This document shows, piece by piece, positions 21,757 through 29,863 of a stretch of 64,000 nucleotides of DNA (its first letter is position 1; the number at the start of each line of letters is the position of its first letter). The translations under genes were made by a program, and so were the position numbers. The DNA is from Capnocytophaga gingivalis ATCC 33624 (GTDB taxonomy: Bacteria > Bacteroidota > Bacteroidia > Flavobacteriales > Flavobacteriaceae), in contig NZ_ACLQ01000010.1 in assembly GCF_000174755.1 (NCBI RefSeq), positions 62,001 through 126,000 on the forward strand, written 5' to 3'. Under the pieces are notes generated by a model. It made no database searches. It saw only the letters and a program-made list of their open reading frames with translations, and was not told the origin of the DNA.

Positions 21757-22417
21757 ATTTTATTGCCATTGCTATATGAAAGGGTCTGGTAACTGTGCGC
21801 CCATTTTTACTGAAAATTTCTTCGGTATAGGAGGTGATTCCAAAGGAAGAAAAACCCACTTCAAGCAGCCATTGTCCTATCTGCTCATTGGTATAAAAGG
21901 TGAAGACTTCCTTGGTAAAGGGCATACGCTCTCCAAAATCTTTGTCTATATACCCCAAGGCAAGCCTTCCTCCACGGGTAAGCATAGGATAGAGCCTCTC
22001 AAAGTACCCCCTGAGGTCTTGGATAAAATAATACGTATTGACCGAAAAAAACACTTCAAATGCTTCTTCCGGAAGTCTCGGCATCGCTCCTTCTGTTGCT
22101 TTTAAAAAAACCGCCTTTCCTTGCTCGATAAGCGGCATGTATTGCTCTCTTGCACGTAAGAGCATCTCTTCAGAGCGTTCTATACCAGTATAGTGAAGGT
22201 TATCACCTTGGGCAAAGAGATAAGGGAGATGCCCTCCATTGCCAAAGCCTACCTCCAAGATCCGCTCCCCCGATGTGAGGAAGAGCCTATCAATCGTCTG
22301 GCGAATCATATATTCGTTGGAAGCAAAAATATAGTCGGCTACCTCTTGTGCCAAAGCCCCTTCAGGACAACGGAGCTGCCGCCCCAAAGCAGCCATATCT
22401 GTAATCGGTGGATTCAT
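21755..22417 (-). CDS. Class I SAM-dependent methyltransferase
   Basis: A 220-residue soluble enzyme. The SAM-binding motif I is ILEVGFGNGGHLPYLF at about residues 53-68, with an acidic motif II residue in YTGIERSEEMLLRAREQ and a post-I region FEVFFSVNTYYFIQD. Target unknown. It is the last gene of a minus-strand group with the GH16 gene 13 bp upstream. Small-molecule methylation is the usual role of stand-alone members. Confidence 0.85.
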   Translation of the reverse strand: MNPPITDMAALGRQLRCPEGALAQEVADYIFASNEYMIRQTIDRLFLTSGERILEVGFGNGGHLPYLFAQGDNLHYTGIERSEEMLLRAREQYMPLIEQGKAVFLKATEGAMPRLPEEAFEVFFSVNTYYFIQDLRGYFERLYPMLTRGGRLALGYIDKDFGERMPFTKEVFTFYTNEQIGQWLLEVGFSSFGITSYTEEIFSKNGRTVTRPFHIAMAIK

Positions 22418-22430
22418 AGGAGAATAGTCG

Positions 22431-23249
22431 TTATTTCTTTTGATAAAACCGTACCCAGTCTACATACATTCTCACGGGGTCGGTAAAAGGTTTTACTTCA
22501 CCTACCCAACTGCCTCCTAATTGCATATCGATGCGCAACATATAGGGGCGAGCAAAAGGAAACTGTCCTTCACTCTCTTTCCCAGGGACGCGCGCATAGC
22601 TGAATGTTTGCTTGCCATTTACATAAAAACGCACCTCATCGGTATCGAGCTCTACCGCATAGATATTGTAATCATCGGGGTTGATAGGAGCGGTAGCGGT
22701 GCTTGGGGGAGTACGCTTAGATTTGTCTTTTTTTCCTGCTTGTGTATAAGTAGAGTGCAGCGAATGGTGTACAAAAGGCTCGTAGTTGAGTCGCTCTACG
22801 ATGTCTATCTCACCCCCTGTAGGCCAAGGCGCATCGGGGACCATCCACAGGGAAGGCCATGCCCCTTGGGTAGCTTCGAGCTTACAACGGATCTCCAAGC
22901 GTCCTTTCTCGAAATACTTCTTTCCTTGGGTGGTTACTCCTCCGGTGATATAGGGTGTTTTGTGCTTGGCTGGGTCTGTACGGGGCTTGCCCAAGAGGAT
23001 AAGGTTGCCGTCCTTTATCTCAAACAAACTGGGGTCATGATTCATCGTCTTGCACCAATCGGCAGTCGAAGTAGGGCAACCCCATATTTTCGACCATATA
23101 CCCGTGGAGAAGATATCATCGCGGTTGAAATCGTCTTCCCAAACCAATTCCCAGACGTCTTTTTCTTTGACAGCAGGTTCTTCTTTTTGATCTCGAGAAC
23201 ATCCTACAAGGATATTCAAGGCGCTTAGAATAATGAATACTTTTCTCAT
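22431..23249 (-). CDS. Glycoside hydrolase family 16 lipoprotein
   Basis: A 272-residue surface or periplasmic beta-glucanase-like enzyme. Lipoprotein signal with LVGC at about residues 14-17. The GH16 catalytic motif GGEIDIVE is present, with nucleophile and acid/base at about E147 and E152 and helper D149; substrate-cleft tryptophans lie around it (AWPSLWMVPDAPWP). The jelly-roll domain fills the remainder. Members cleave beta-1,3- or 1,3-1,4-glucans such as laminarin; the exact substrate is open. It starts 3 bp after the preceding gene's stop. Confidence 0.93.
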   Translation of the reverse strand: MRKVFIILSALNILVGCSRDQKEEPAVKEKDVWELVWEDDFNRDDIFSTGIWSKIWGCPTSTADWCKTMNHDPSLFEIKDGNLILLGKPRTDPAKHKTPYITGGVTTQGKKYFEKGRLEIRCKLEATQGAWPSLWMVPDAPWPTGGEIDIVERLNYEPFVHHSLHSTYTQAGKKDKSKRTPPSTATAPINPDDYNIYAVELDTDEVRFYVNGKQTFSYARVPGKESEGQFPFARPYMLRIDMQLGGSWVGEVKPFTDPVRMYVDWVRFYQKK

Positions 23250-23252
23250 GAT

Positions 23253-23879
23253 TTAGCAAATAAGCAAATTTGTTAAGCAATCTTTCTTTATTTCTATAAT
23301 GTCCGCAAAACACACTCCGTTTGTATCAAAAGGGTGGGTAATGAGGTGAACCCCACTTTTAGAAGGCACTATGCTCACAAGCTTTTCCTCACCTATAGGG
23401 TTCGTACTTGTCAATTGTTCTTGGATAGTAGCTATCACAGGTGCTGGTTCGTTTACCTCATCTACATCTATAATCCAATACTTTTTGAGTTCTTTACTTC
23501 CTACTCCTGCGCTGTTGATACACGAGCTTAATAGTTTGTCTACAGCAGGATAAGCCTCCTGAGAGAGGAGTTCTGAAAGTTTCTTTAGCATCCCAAAGGC
23601 TACCTCTTTGTAGCTCTTAGGATTAAGGTTCAGCATAGCACGCGCCTCAAAAAGCTCGCATAACCGTGTGATTTCAGCTCTTTTCTTTAGAAGGTCTTGG
23701 CTATCCTTCACCTGATATAGCTTAATGACATGAGCATTCTGGGGCAACCCTGCTATATCCTTCTTGCGTTGTAAGATTTGTATAGGAAAGAAAAGCAAAG
23801 CTCTTGCTGCCTCATCCTTTACTTGGGCAAGGCGCCTATCAATCAGTTGGGCAAGAATATCAAAATTATCGGTATGCAT
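23253..23879 (-). CDS. Unknown protein with primase-polymerase-like motifs
   Basis: About 208 residues from the ATG at 23879; an in-frame TTG at 23900 is excluded because it overlaps the -7 box. I do not recognise a named family. An N-terminal helical part (about 1-125) precedes YWIIDVDE with D138 and D140 and then SKSGVHLITHPF at about 173-184. The hydrophobic-DxD plus S-x-G-x-H pattern is that of the archaeo-eukaryotic primase superfamily catalytic core, but the protein is short and the third motif is not obvious. Its stop is 3 bp from the GH16 start, a link with no clear functional logic. Confidence 0.55.
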   Translation of the reverse strand: MHTDNFDILAQLIDRRLAQVKDEAARALLFFPIQILQRKKDIAGLPQNAHVIKLYQVKDSQDLLKKRAEITRLCELFEARAMLNLNPKSYKEVAFGMLKKLSELLSQEAYPAVDKLLSSCINSAGVGSKELKKYWIIDVDEVNEPAPVIATIQEQLTSTNPIGEEKLVSIVPSKSGVHLITHPFDTNGVCFADIIEIKKDCLTNLLIC

Positions 23880-23897
23880 AGGATGATATATTTTGTG

Positions 23898-23905
23898 CAA
23901 AGATA
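23898..23905 (-). promoter_or_regulatory. -7 box for the primase-like gene
   Basis: Minus-strand TATCTTTG, 19 bp upstream of the ATG at 23879; it decides the start by overlapping the alternative TTG. Confidence 0.6.
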
Positions 23906-23947
23906 ATCATAATTTGCCAATTAGCAGATTTGTCATAAGTTAATTAA

Positions 23948-23984
23948 AAATCCCCATGAGTTATGATAGCTCATGGGGATTTTA
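23948..23984 (-). terminator. Terminator downstream of the aldo/keto reductase gene
   Basis: AAATCCCCATGAG pairs with CTCATGGGGATTT around a 9-nt loop; on the minus strand it is followed by a T-rich run. Confidence 0.8.
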
Positions 23985-24004
23985 TGGTCTTGTCACACTA
24001 CGGT

Positions 24005-24847
24005 CTATCTACCATATTGTAGTATCATCTCTACAAAAGCAGGATCTCGGTGAGAGAAGAACAGCGTTTGCTTGGTATCAAGAGCTTCAATCTTCGCCAT
24101 ATCATCTTTAGGCAGATTAAAGTTAAATACATTAAGGTTCTGTTCCATACGCTCTTTGCGCACCGACTTAGGAATGCAGATAATATCACGTTGCAAGAGA
24201 TAGCGCAAAGCTACTTGGGCAGCGCTTTTGTGATACTTTTCTCCAATAGCATTGAGCGTAGGATTGGCAAAGAAATCGTTTTTACCTTCGGCAAAAGGTC
24301 CCCACGACATTAGTTTGGTGTCGTATTTCTTCATTAGCTCTTGGAGGTCTTGCTGTTGGTAGAATACGTGAGTTTCCATTTGGTTTACAGCAGGTTTTAT
24401 CTCGCAGTGGTATGCCAAATCGAGGTATCTATCGGCATAAAAATTGCTGACGCCAATAGCACGCACTTTGCCCTCTTTGTAGGCTTCTTCCATAGCGCGA
24501 TAAGAGCCATAATAATCACCAAAAGGCTGGTGAACGAGTAGCAAATCAATATAATCAGTTTGTAGTTTGCGCAAAGAGGTCTCGATAGAGGCTTTTGCCT
24601 TTTCATAACCTGCATTGCTTACCCACACTTTGGTAACGATAAAGAATTCTTTGCGGGGGATACCACTTTTCTTAATAGCATTGCCTACGCCCTCTTCATT
24701 TTTGTAGATTTGGGCAGTGTCAATCATTCGGTAGCCTACCGAAATAGCATCACTTACGCAACGCTCACATTCTTTAGGGTCTACTTGGTATACACCATAG
24801 CCCAAGAGGGGCATTTGTACCCCGTTGTTTAACTCAATGTTTTTCAT
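24005..24847 (-). CDS. Aldo/keto reductase
   Basis: A 280-residue NADPH-dependent carbonyl reductase with a TIM-barrel fold. The catalytic tetrad is visible: D43 and Y48 in DTAQIYKNEEGVG, K73 in VTKVW and H106 in LLVHQPFGD. The cofactor phosphate region IPKSVRKERMEQN lies near the C-terminus. It resembles the 2,5-diketo-gluconate reductase branch (AKR5). Monocistronic, with its own promoter and terminator; physiological substrate unknown. Confidence 0.93.
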   Translation of the reverse strand: MKNIELNNGVQMPLLGYGVYQVDPKECERCVSDAISVGYRMIDTAQIYKNEEGVGNAIKKSGIPRKEFFIVTKVWVSNAGYEKAKASIETSLRKLQTDYIDLLLVHQPFGDYYGSYRAMEEAYKEGKVRAIGVSNFYADRYLDLAYHCEIKPAVNQMETHVFYQQQDLQELMKKYDTKLMSWGPFAEGKNDFFANPTLNAIGEKYHKSAAQVALRYLLQRDIICIPKSVRKERMEQNLNVFNFNLPKDDMAKIEALDTKQTLFFSHRDPAFVEMILQYGR

Positions 24848-24878
24848 TTGTAATTCTTATTTTTAGTTTTATACCCAG

Positions 24879-24886
24879 CAAAGATA
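24879..24886 (-). promoter_or_regulatory. -7 box for the aldo/keto reductase
   Basis: Minus-strand TATCTTTG, 32 bp upstream of the start; no clean -33 element at the preferred spacing. Confidence 0.55.
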
Positions 24887-24942
24887 AACAATTTTTGTCA
24901 AATAATTGTTACAGAGAAGTGTAGTTTTTTTAAATTTTCCTC

Positions 24943-24950
24943 TATCTTTG
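24943..24950 (+). promoter_or_regulatory. -7 box for the KilA-N gene
   Basis: TATCTTTG, 20 bp upstream of the ATG at 24971. An in-frame GTG at 24950 overlaps this box and is therefore not the start. Confidence 0.6.
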
Positions 24951-24970
24951 TGCTTTCAAAACTTTTAATT

Positions 24971-25783
24971 ATGGCAAAGAACAAAAAGATAAATGTACAA
25001 GGAAATGAAATAACTATCATTGAAAATAAGGGGAAAGAATATATTTCTCTTACTGATATGCTGAAAGCTAAAGACGGTGATTTTTTTATCTCTGATTGGT
25101 TGCGTAACAGAAATACGGTAGAGTATTTGGGGATTTGGGAAAGTGTGTATAATCCCGATTTTAATTATGGCGAATTCGCCATAATTAAAAGTCAAGCGGG
25201 ACTTAATAGTTACAAAATCAGTGTAAAAGAATGGGTTGAAAAGACCAATGCGATAGGACTAAGAGCAACAACAGGTAGATATGGAGGGACTTATGCCCAC
25301 CCTGATATAGCTTTTGAATTTGGTATGTGGATTAGCCCTCAGTTTAAGATATTTCTTATCAAAGAATTTCAACGCCTTAAAGAAGAAGAAAATAGCCGCT
25401 TAAAGCTGGAATGGAATCTACAACGCACCCTCGCCAAGGTCAATTATCATATCCATACTGATGCGATAAAAGAGAACCTTATTCCCAAAGAAGTTACTAA
25501 AAAACAGATGCAATATATCTATGCTGATGAAGCTGATTTGCTAAATATCGCTTTATTCGGTATCACAGCTAAAGAATGGCGAGATGCACACCCTAATAAA
25601 GAAGGAAATATCCGCGATGAGGCAACTTTAGAGCAGTTAGTAGTACTGAGCAATTTAGAGAGTATAAACGCTTTGCTTATTAGGCAAGGTCTTTCACAAG
25701 CTGACCGTTTGCTTGAGCTCAATAAAACTGCTATTACCCAAATGAAAACTTTAATAACGCACCAAGTAAAACTCATTCGTTAG
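24971..25783 (+). CDS. KilA-N domain protein
   Basis: About 270 residues from the ATG at 24971. The N-terminal region has a KilA-N DNA-binding domain (about 20-130: YISLTDMLKAKD, DWLRNRNTVEYLGIWE, then GGTYAHPDIAFEFGMWISPQFKIFLIKEF). The C-terminal half is helical and unrecognised (EADLLNIALFGITAKEWRDAHP). KilA-N proteins are typical of phages and large DNA viruses, but chromosomal solitary copies exist in Bacteroidota. No integrase or structural phage genes flank it, so a domesticated or regulatory gene is likely. Confidence 0.85.
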   Translation: MAKNKKINVQGNEITIIENKGKEYISLTDMLKAKDGDFFISDWLRNRNTVEYLGIWESVYNPDFNYGEFAIIKSQAGLNSYKISVKEWVEKTNAIGLRATTGRYGGTYAHPDIAFEFGMWISPQFKIFLIKEFQRLKEEENSRLKLEWNLQRTLAKVNYHIHTDAIKENLIPKEVTKKQMQYIYADEADLLNIALFGITAKEWRDAHPNKEGNIRDEATLEQLVVLSNLESINALLIRQGLSQADRLLELNKTAITQMKTLITHQVKLIR

Positions 25784-25791
25784 AGAATAAA

Positions 25792-25826
25792 ACTCCCCAT
25801 ATGTATGTATCACACGGGGAGTTTAT
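25792..25826. terminator. Bidirectional terminator
   Basis: AAACTCCCC pairs with GGGGAGTTT around a 17-nt loop, with a T-rich run on the plus side, between the convergent KilA-N gene and the next minus-strand gene. The stem ends match a repeated terminator family in this window. Confidence 0.8.
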
Positions 25827-25848
25827 TTTTTGTAGCTACAAAGACTTA

Positions 25849-26922
25849 CTATGGTAATTTTGGACCTTTCCAGCCTCTGGTTACTAAAACATATTGAAAA
25901 TAATCAGTAGTATATTTATCCTCCTCAGGCGTTATCTTTCCCATAAGGAAACTAATAGGTGATTTGAAACCAACAACATCTTGACAGTGTGCATAAGGAG
26001 AATCTTTACTGTTGAGCTTGTAAAGCACTATTGAAGGATTTTCAGAGGCTTCTTTAAAATTTTCTGCATTTGTGAAATAGAAGATAGGCCCATCGCAGTT
26101 TGCCCAAGAAATCATCTCGTTAGGGCTTGTTGGCATACCCAACCCTTTTGGAAGATACATTTCTGAATCGAAAGGACGATGCATCACCGAAATCACTGTA
26201 TAATCTTTCTGTTTTAGAAGAGCAGCAAAACATTTTCTCTCGTTGTATTTTTCTTGATAGATATGTCCACTACCCAAAGAGCAATAATAGTTTCTTTTTG
26301 TATCAGTTACACTATCTAACTGCTTGATAATAGTTGAATCAAAATTACTCATCATAACACTATCGCGATTGTGCTTAAAGGCTTCTTGTTTACCTAAAAG
26401 TCCATAAACTCGTATCTTTTGATCCTTGGGGAGTGTTTGATTATAGTTGTAAAGTATCTTCCATTTTTCAAGATACTCCTGTGTTTGGCGCTGCGGGATA
26501 TTCTCTTTAAGATTGTTAAAGTGTTGTTTCAATAACGTTTCATCAGGAGTACCTGCATTTAGGTATCGATTCAGAAGTTCAGCATCTTCGGTAAAAAATT
26601 CATTAAAATAATCCGTAACTCCAAACTTTTTGTTCAGGTATATCAAGAGTTGAGCGTCAAAAAGCTGTGTCTTGGAAAATCCGTGAATCTCACCAAACAT
26701 AAACACCGTAGGTGTATTAACCTCTGTAAATAATGCTGTATCAGAGATTGTGCATTCTGGCGGTAATATTATACTATTAGCTTTAAGGTAATTTACTTTT
26801 TCTTCACTAATATCACCCCCAAGGAAGAACCCATAAATAAAGAAATACGCTATGGGCAATATAGTTAAGAGCAAGAAAATAACAAGGATAGTAAGTAGTA
26901 TTTTTTTTATTACTTTCTTCAT
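25849..26922 (-). CDS. Membrane-anchored protein with an EreA/ChaN/TraB-like domain
   Basis: A 357-residue protein: one N-terminal transmembrane segment (about residues 8-34), then a soluble domain presumably outside the membrane. The core begins TPTVFMFGEIHGFSKTQLFD (about 70-89), the GExH motif shared by the erythromycin-esterase, ChaN and TraB/Tiki-like folds; further conserved-looking histidines occur in CSLGSGHIY and VISVMHRPFD. This is a fold-level suggestion only; a hydrolase, haem-binding or peptidase role cannot be chosen. Monocistronic with a promoter 76 bp upstream. Confidence 0.5.
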   Translation of the reverse strand: MKKVIKKILLTILVIFLLLTILPIAYFFIYGFFLGGDISEEKVNYLKANSIILPPECTISDTALFTEVNTPTVFMFGEIHGFSKTQLFDAQLLIYLNKKFGVTDYFNEFFTEDAELLNRYLNAGTPDETLLKQHFNNLKENIPQRQTQEYLEKWKILYNYNQTLPKDQKIRVYGLLGKQEAFKHNRDSVMMSNFDSTIIKQLDSVTDTKRNYYCSLGSGHIYQEKYNERKCFAALLKQKDYTVISVMHRPFDSEMYLPKGLGMPTSPNEMISWANCDGPIFYFTNAENFKEASENPSIVLYKLNSKDSPYAHCQDVVGFKSPISFLMGKITPEEDKYTTDYFQYVLVTRGWKGPKLP

Positions 26923-26997
26923 AACATAACTATTTAGTTAATAAATATAAACACACAAGAATCTAAGTAAAAAAATCTCCCTTCCTTAAATTCACAA

Positions 26998-27005
26998 CAA
27001 AAATA
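26998..27005 (-). promoter_or_regulatory. -7 box for the EreA/ChaN-like gene
   Basis: Minus-strand TATTTTTG, 76 bp upstream of the start, leaving a long AT-rich leader. Confidence 0.4.
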
Positions 27006-27096
27006 CGAAATTCATTTCAATAAATAGATAATTAATGAATATTTTTTGTACAGCATCATTTAGGGATAAGTCCGAGTGAATTTTACTTATTGCGTG

Positions 27097-27128
27097 TCGT
27101 GCTACGACTCGTGTTACGACTCGTGCTA
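27097..27128. repeat. 12-bp tandem repeat abutting the LuxR stop
   Basis: About 2.7 copies of a CGTGCTACGACT unit end one base before the stop codon of the LuxR-type gene. The unit's GTGCTACGAC also abuts minus-strand stops at 32209-32218 and 43086-43095. Confidence 0.6.
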
Positions 27129-27779
27129 CTACCTTATGGCTTCAATCATATTATCTACTTGTAGTTTTTCGAGGATGTTTTGGCGGTGGCGGTTTACAGT
27201 ATGTACACTGATGTTCAATTTTTCGGATATTTCTTTGCTGAACATTCCTTCTTTGGCAAGGGCGAGTATTTCTCTCTCGCGTGGAGTGAGCAGGGTATCG
27301 GTAGCAGTTTCGATAGCAAAAGGTACAATCTCATCGGTAAGGCAGTTTTTTATCTGAAAACGGACAGAAGTATTTGCCGATTGCTCGGGAGCAAGGTCTA
27401 TGATGCCCATTCCGAGAAAATTATCGTCTTTAAAGGCTAACATACGCATTTGGTAAATCATTCGTACATACTTTCCTCTATCCAAGACTCTCATTTCATA
27501 GATGTATTTGTAAGTTAGCTTTTCTTCCTCGCGGAGCGTGTCCAAAAACTCCCATACTTTTTTATCAATTCGTCTTACTACCTCTAAATCATCGGGATGT
27601 ACTAATTTCTCAATATTGAGCTCATCAGATGCTTGAATATCTTCCACATATTTGGTTACATAATAGTAATGACCGAATCTATCTAACAGAAAAACGGCAA
27701 AACTCCCTGCTTGTTCTAAGATTTTTAAGTGGGGGATGTATTCCTGTGCTATTTCCTCTATGCTTTTATCGGTTGTCAT
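27129..27779 (-). CDS. LuxR-type transcriptional regulator with PAS-like sensor domain
   Basis: About 216 residues from the ATG at 27779; the in-frame TTG at 27839 overlaps the -7 box and is rejected. The first about 130 residues look like a PAS domain (LDRFGHYYYVTKYVEDI ... VYEMRVLDRGKYVRMIYQMRML region). The C-terminal HTH is canonical: LTPREREILALAKEGMFSKEISEKLNISVHTVNRHRQNI at about 153-191. It is divergent from the CPBP protease gene and their promoters interleave, so it may control that gene and itself. Confidence 0.88.
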   Translation of the reverse strand: MTTDKSIEEIAQEYIPHLKILEQAGSFAVFLLDRFGHYYYVTKYVEDIQASDELNIEKLVHPDDLEVVRRIDKKVWEFLDTLREEEKLTYKYIYEMRVLDRGKYVRMIYQMRMLAFKDDNFLGMGIIDLAPEQSANTSVRFQIKNCLTDEIVPFAIETATDTLLTPREREILALAKEGMFSKEISEKLNISVHTVNRHRQNILEKLQVDNMIEAIR

Positions 27780-27802
27780 TTCAAAATGGTTATTTTTCAG
27801 TA

Positions 27803-27833
27803 TTGTGTAGTGATGCGCACCGCCGTAATTTTG
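27803..27833 (+). promoter_or_regulatory. Promoter of the CPBP protease gene
   Basis: TTG (27803-27805) and TAATTTTG (27826-27833) with a 20-bp spacer, 29 bp upstream of the start. Its -7 box ends 3 bp before the minus-strand -7 box of the LuxR gene. Confidence 0.65.
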
Positions 27834-27836
27834 CGC

Positions 27837-27844
27837 CAAAGATA
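27837..27844 (-). promoter_or_regulatory. -7 box of the LuxR-type gene
   Basis: Minus-strand TATCTTTG, about 58 bp upstream of the chosen ATG. Back-to-back with the divergent -7 box at 27826-27833. Confidence 0.6.
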
Positions 27845-27862
27845 ATCAAATATTTTTAAAAG

Positions 27863-28714
27863 ATGAAGAATCAATCACGAACTATTAGGAATTTATGTAT
27901 TTTTATTCTCGTAGCCCTCAGTTGTGGCTGGGTGGGCGTATGGGTAGATTCGCTTACGGGGGAAACGACAGGCGATTTCAGCGATACTAATAATGGTACT
28001 ACTGGAATGGGTATTTTTATAGTGGCTCCCCTGCTTACTTGGCTCTTGTTGCGCGCTTTTATGGGTGATGGTTGGAGTGATGCAGGGTTGCGTCCGCTTA
28101 TCAAGAAAAACCTGCGTTGGTATGGAGTGGCAACTCTTATTTACCCTGCAGTGATTACCCTTACCCTGCTTATAGGGGAGCTGTTAGGCTGGCTAAAAGT
28201 ACAAATCCGGTGGACGGACTATTTTGCGGGTTTTGGTATTTTTGTAGTAGCCGAATTTGTAAAGAATTTCTTTGAAGAATCGTCGTGGCGGGGGTATCTT
28301 ACCGCTCGTTTGCTCAGTTTGCATATTAAAGACGTGTGGCTCTACCTGATTGTAGGGGTGGTGTGGTGCTCGTGGCATTGGCCTTACTTCTTTTATTTTG
28401 TAAAACCCGAACAGCTATTTGCTGTGTTTCCCTACGAAAAGGTTACTTTTTGCGTAGTGGCATTGGTGTGCTGTATCTCGTGGACGGTGATATATACCGA
28501 ACTTTTCCGCCTTACCAAGTCGATATGGCCTGGGGTGTGGATGCACGCTGTTGAGGATACTACCATCAACAGCCTGATATACGACAAACATATTCTCATT
28601 GAAGCGGGTAGAGAGATACTCATTTCTCCTGTTTCAGGGATGATCCCTTGTCTGTTGTATCTCGGTGTAGGTTTATGGCTGAGAAAAATCAGAATTGCCC
28701 GAGAAGCCCAATAA
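27863..28714 (+). CDS. CPBP family intramembrane glutamic protease
   Basis: A 283-residue polytopic membrane protein with about seven hydrophobic segments. The CPBP/Abi (Rce1-like) motifs are present: EESSWRGYLTARL at about 138-150 (EExxxR), WCSWHWPYFF with the second conserved His, and GVWMHAVEDTTIN with the third. Such proteases cleave within membranes or act on prenylated or peptide substrates; in bacteria many are bacteriocin-immunity-like. Divergent from the LuxR regulator. Confidence 0.9.
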   Translation: MKNQSRTIRNLCIFILVALSCGWVGVWVDSLTGETTGDFSDTNNGTTGMGIFIVAPLLTWLLLRAFMGDGWSDAGLRPLIKKNLRWYGVATLIYPAVITLTLLIGELLGWLKVQIRWTDYFAGFGIFVVAEFVKNFFEESSWRGYLTARLLSLHIKDVWLYLIVGVVWCSWHWPYFFYFVKPEQLFAVFPYEKVTFCVVALVCCISWTVIYTELFRLTKSIWPGVWMHAVEDTTINSLIYDKHILIEAGREILISPVSGMIPCLLYLGVGLWLRKIRIAREAQ

Positions 28715-28720
28715 TAGTAA

Positions 28721-28769
28721 AAACTCCCTATAGTAACTGCCTATACGGCTTTCACTACGGGGAGTTTAG
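28721..28769. terminator. Repeat-family terminator
   Basis: AAACTCCC...GGGAGTTT arms enclose a 33-nt loop that carries a copy of the dispersed core repeat in inverse orientation (28738-28755). Lies between convergent genes. Confidence 0.75.
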
Positions 28770-28795
28770 TTATTGTCTATCTATTACAATCTAAA

Positions 28796-29389
28796 TTAAC
28801 GAATTTCCACTACTTCTTCCAGTGGAAGTCTCTTCTTAGGAGTCTTACTTGGGTGGTTGCCGTCAGCTTCACTGTGATAGCCTACTGCTACAGCAAGTAC
28901 CGCTTTGTAGCCTTCTACTTGCAATTTTTCAGTGTAGTAAGCAGTATCAATGCCTTCCATAGGAGTAGCATCAATGCCCTCTACTCCACAAGCCGCTAAG
29001 AAGAAACCAAGTGAAATATACACTTGCTTCTGGAACCAAGTTTTAGCGTTTTTCTCATCACCTGCTTTCATACCTGCATAGAAATCTAGAATAGGTTGAG
29101 GAGCTACCTGCTTGAAATTCTCTTCAAACTCGGCTACATTGTCTTTGGCAAAGAAAACCACTAAATGACTAGCTTCTTTTATCTTCTGTTCGTTAAAAAA
29201 CGAATGTCCTGCCAAGTCGGCTTTGAGGGCTTCATCACCTATGATAGCAAATTTCCAAGGCTGGCTATTTACTGAAGAAGGAGTTAAGCGGAGAATTTCT
29301 GCTAATTCCTTGATTTTAGTCTCACTTATCTTCTCATTGCGATATGTTTTGGTAGTATATCTCTTTTGTGCGATTTCTAAAAAATTCAT
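28796..29389 (-). CDS. Nitroreductase family NAD(P)H oxidoreductase
   Basis: A 197-residue FMN-dependent oxidoreductase. The N-terminal RYTTKTYRNEKISE and LRLTPSSVNSQPWKFAIIG motif (FMN and NAD(P)H binding) and a C-terminal AVAVGYHSEAD region fit NfsB-like enzymes reducing quinones or nitro compounds. It is the third gene of an ohrR-ohr-nitroreductase unit, with 17 bp between it and ohr, suggesting induction under peroxide or electrophile stress. Confidence 0.92.
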   Translation of the reverse strand: MNFLEIAQKRYTTKTYRNEKISETKIKELAEILRLTPSSVNSQPWKFAIIGDEALKADLAGHSFFNEQKIKEASHLVVFFAKDNVAEFEENFKQVAPQPILDFYAGMKAGDEKNAKTWFQKQVYISLGFFLAACGVEGIDATPMEGIDTAYYTEKLQVEGYKAVLAVAVGYHSEADGNHPSKTPKKRLPLEEVVEIR

Positions 29390-29406
29390 ATAGTTTTATT
29401 TTTAAA

Positions 29407-29829
29407 TTAATTATTACTAACTTCTGTAGTTACTTCTATATTCCCACGAGTAGAGTTAGAATACGGACATACTTGGTGTGCTTTGTCCGCAAGTTCTTTG
29501 GCTTGCTCAAGTGATACCCCAGGTACATTCACTTGTAAGGTTACGGCAAAGATAAAACCTCCAGTATCAAGCTTTCCTATAGATGCATGGGCTGTTACAG
29601 TAGTCACCCCTGTGGTTACTTTAGTTTGTTTGATAACCAAGTTCAGTGCGGTATCAAAACAAGCTGCATACCCTGCTGCAAAGAGTTGCTCTGGATTGGT
29701 ATAATCGTCATTAGCGCCTCCTAAGGCTTTAGGAGAGCGAAGTTCGAGGCTTAATACGCCATTGTCGGAAGTTACTTTTCTATTAGGGGCTCCGGTAGCG
29801 GTAGCCACTGCTGTGTACAGTGCTGTCAT
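29407..29829 (-). CDS. ohr: Organic hydroperoxide resistance protein
   Basis: A 140-residue OsmC/Ohr-type thiol peroxidase that detoxifies organic hydroperoxides. Both redox cysteines are present: C57 in AAGYAACFDTAL and C121 in HQVCPYSNSTRGN. The N-terminal LYTAVATATGAPNRKVTSDN is typical of Ohr rather than OsmC. Flanked by its likely regulator ohrR (34 bp upstream) and a nitroreductase downstream. Confidence 0.95.
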   Translation of the reverse strand: MTALYTAVATATGAPNRKVTSDNGVLSLELRSPKALGGANDDYTNPEQLFAAGYAACFDTALNLVIKQTKVTTGVTTVTAHASIGKLDTGGFIFAVTLQVNVPGVSLEQAKELADKAHQVCPYSNSTRGNIEVTTEVSNN

Positions 29830-29863
29830 ATTAATTCTTTTTTATTTACTTTGTTATTTATTT

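Noticed and set aside
22521-23228. Plus-strand frame opposite the GH16 gene
   Set aside because: The GH16 catalytic motif and lipoprotein signal are on the minus strand; the opposite frame is composition-driven.
24971-25783. KilA-N gene as part of a prophage
   Set aside because: No integrase, structural, lysis or packaging genes are found on either side.
27097-27128. Possible CRISPR or attachment site
   Set aside because: Units are only 12 bp, without spacers, and no integrase or Cas gene is nearby.
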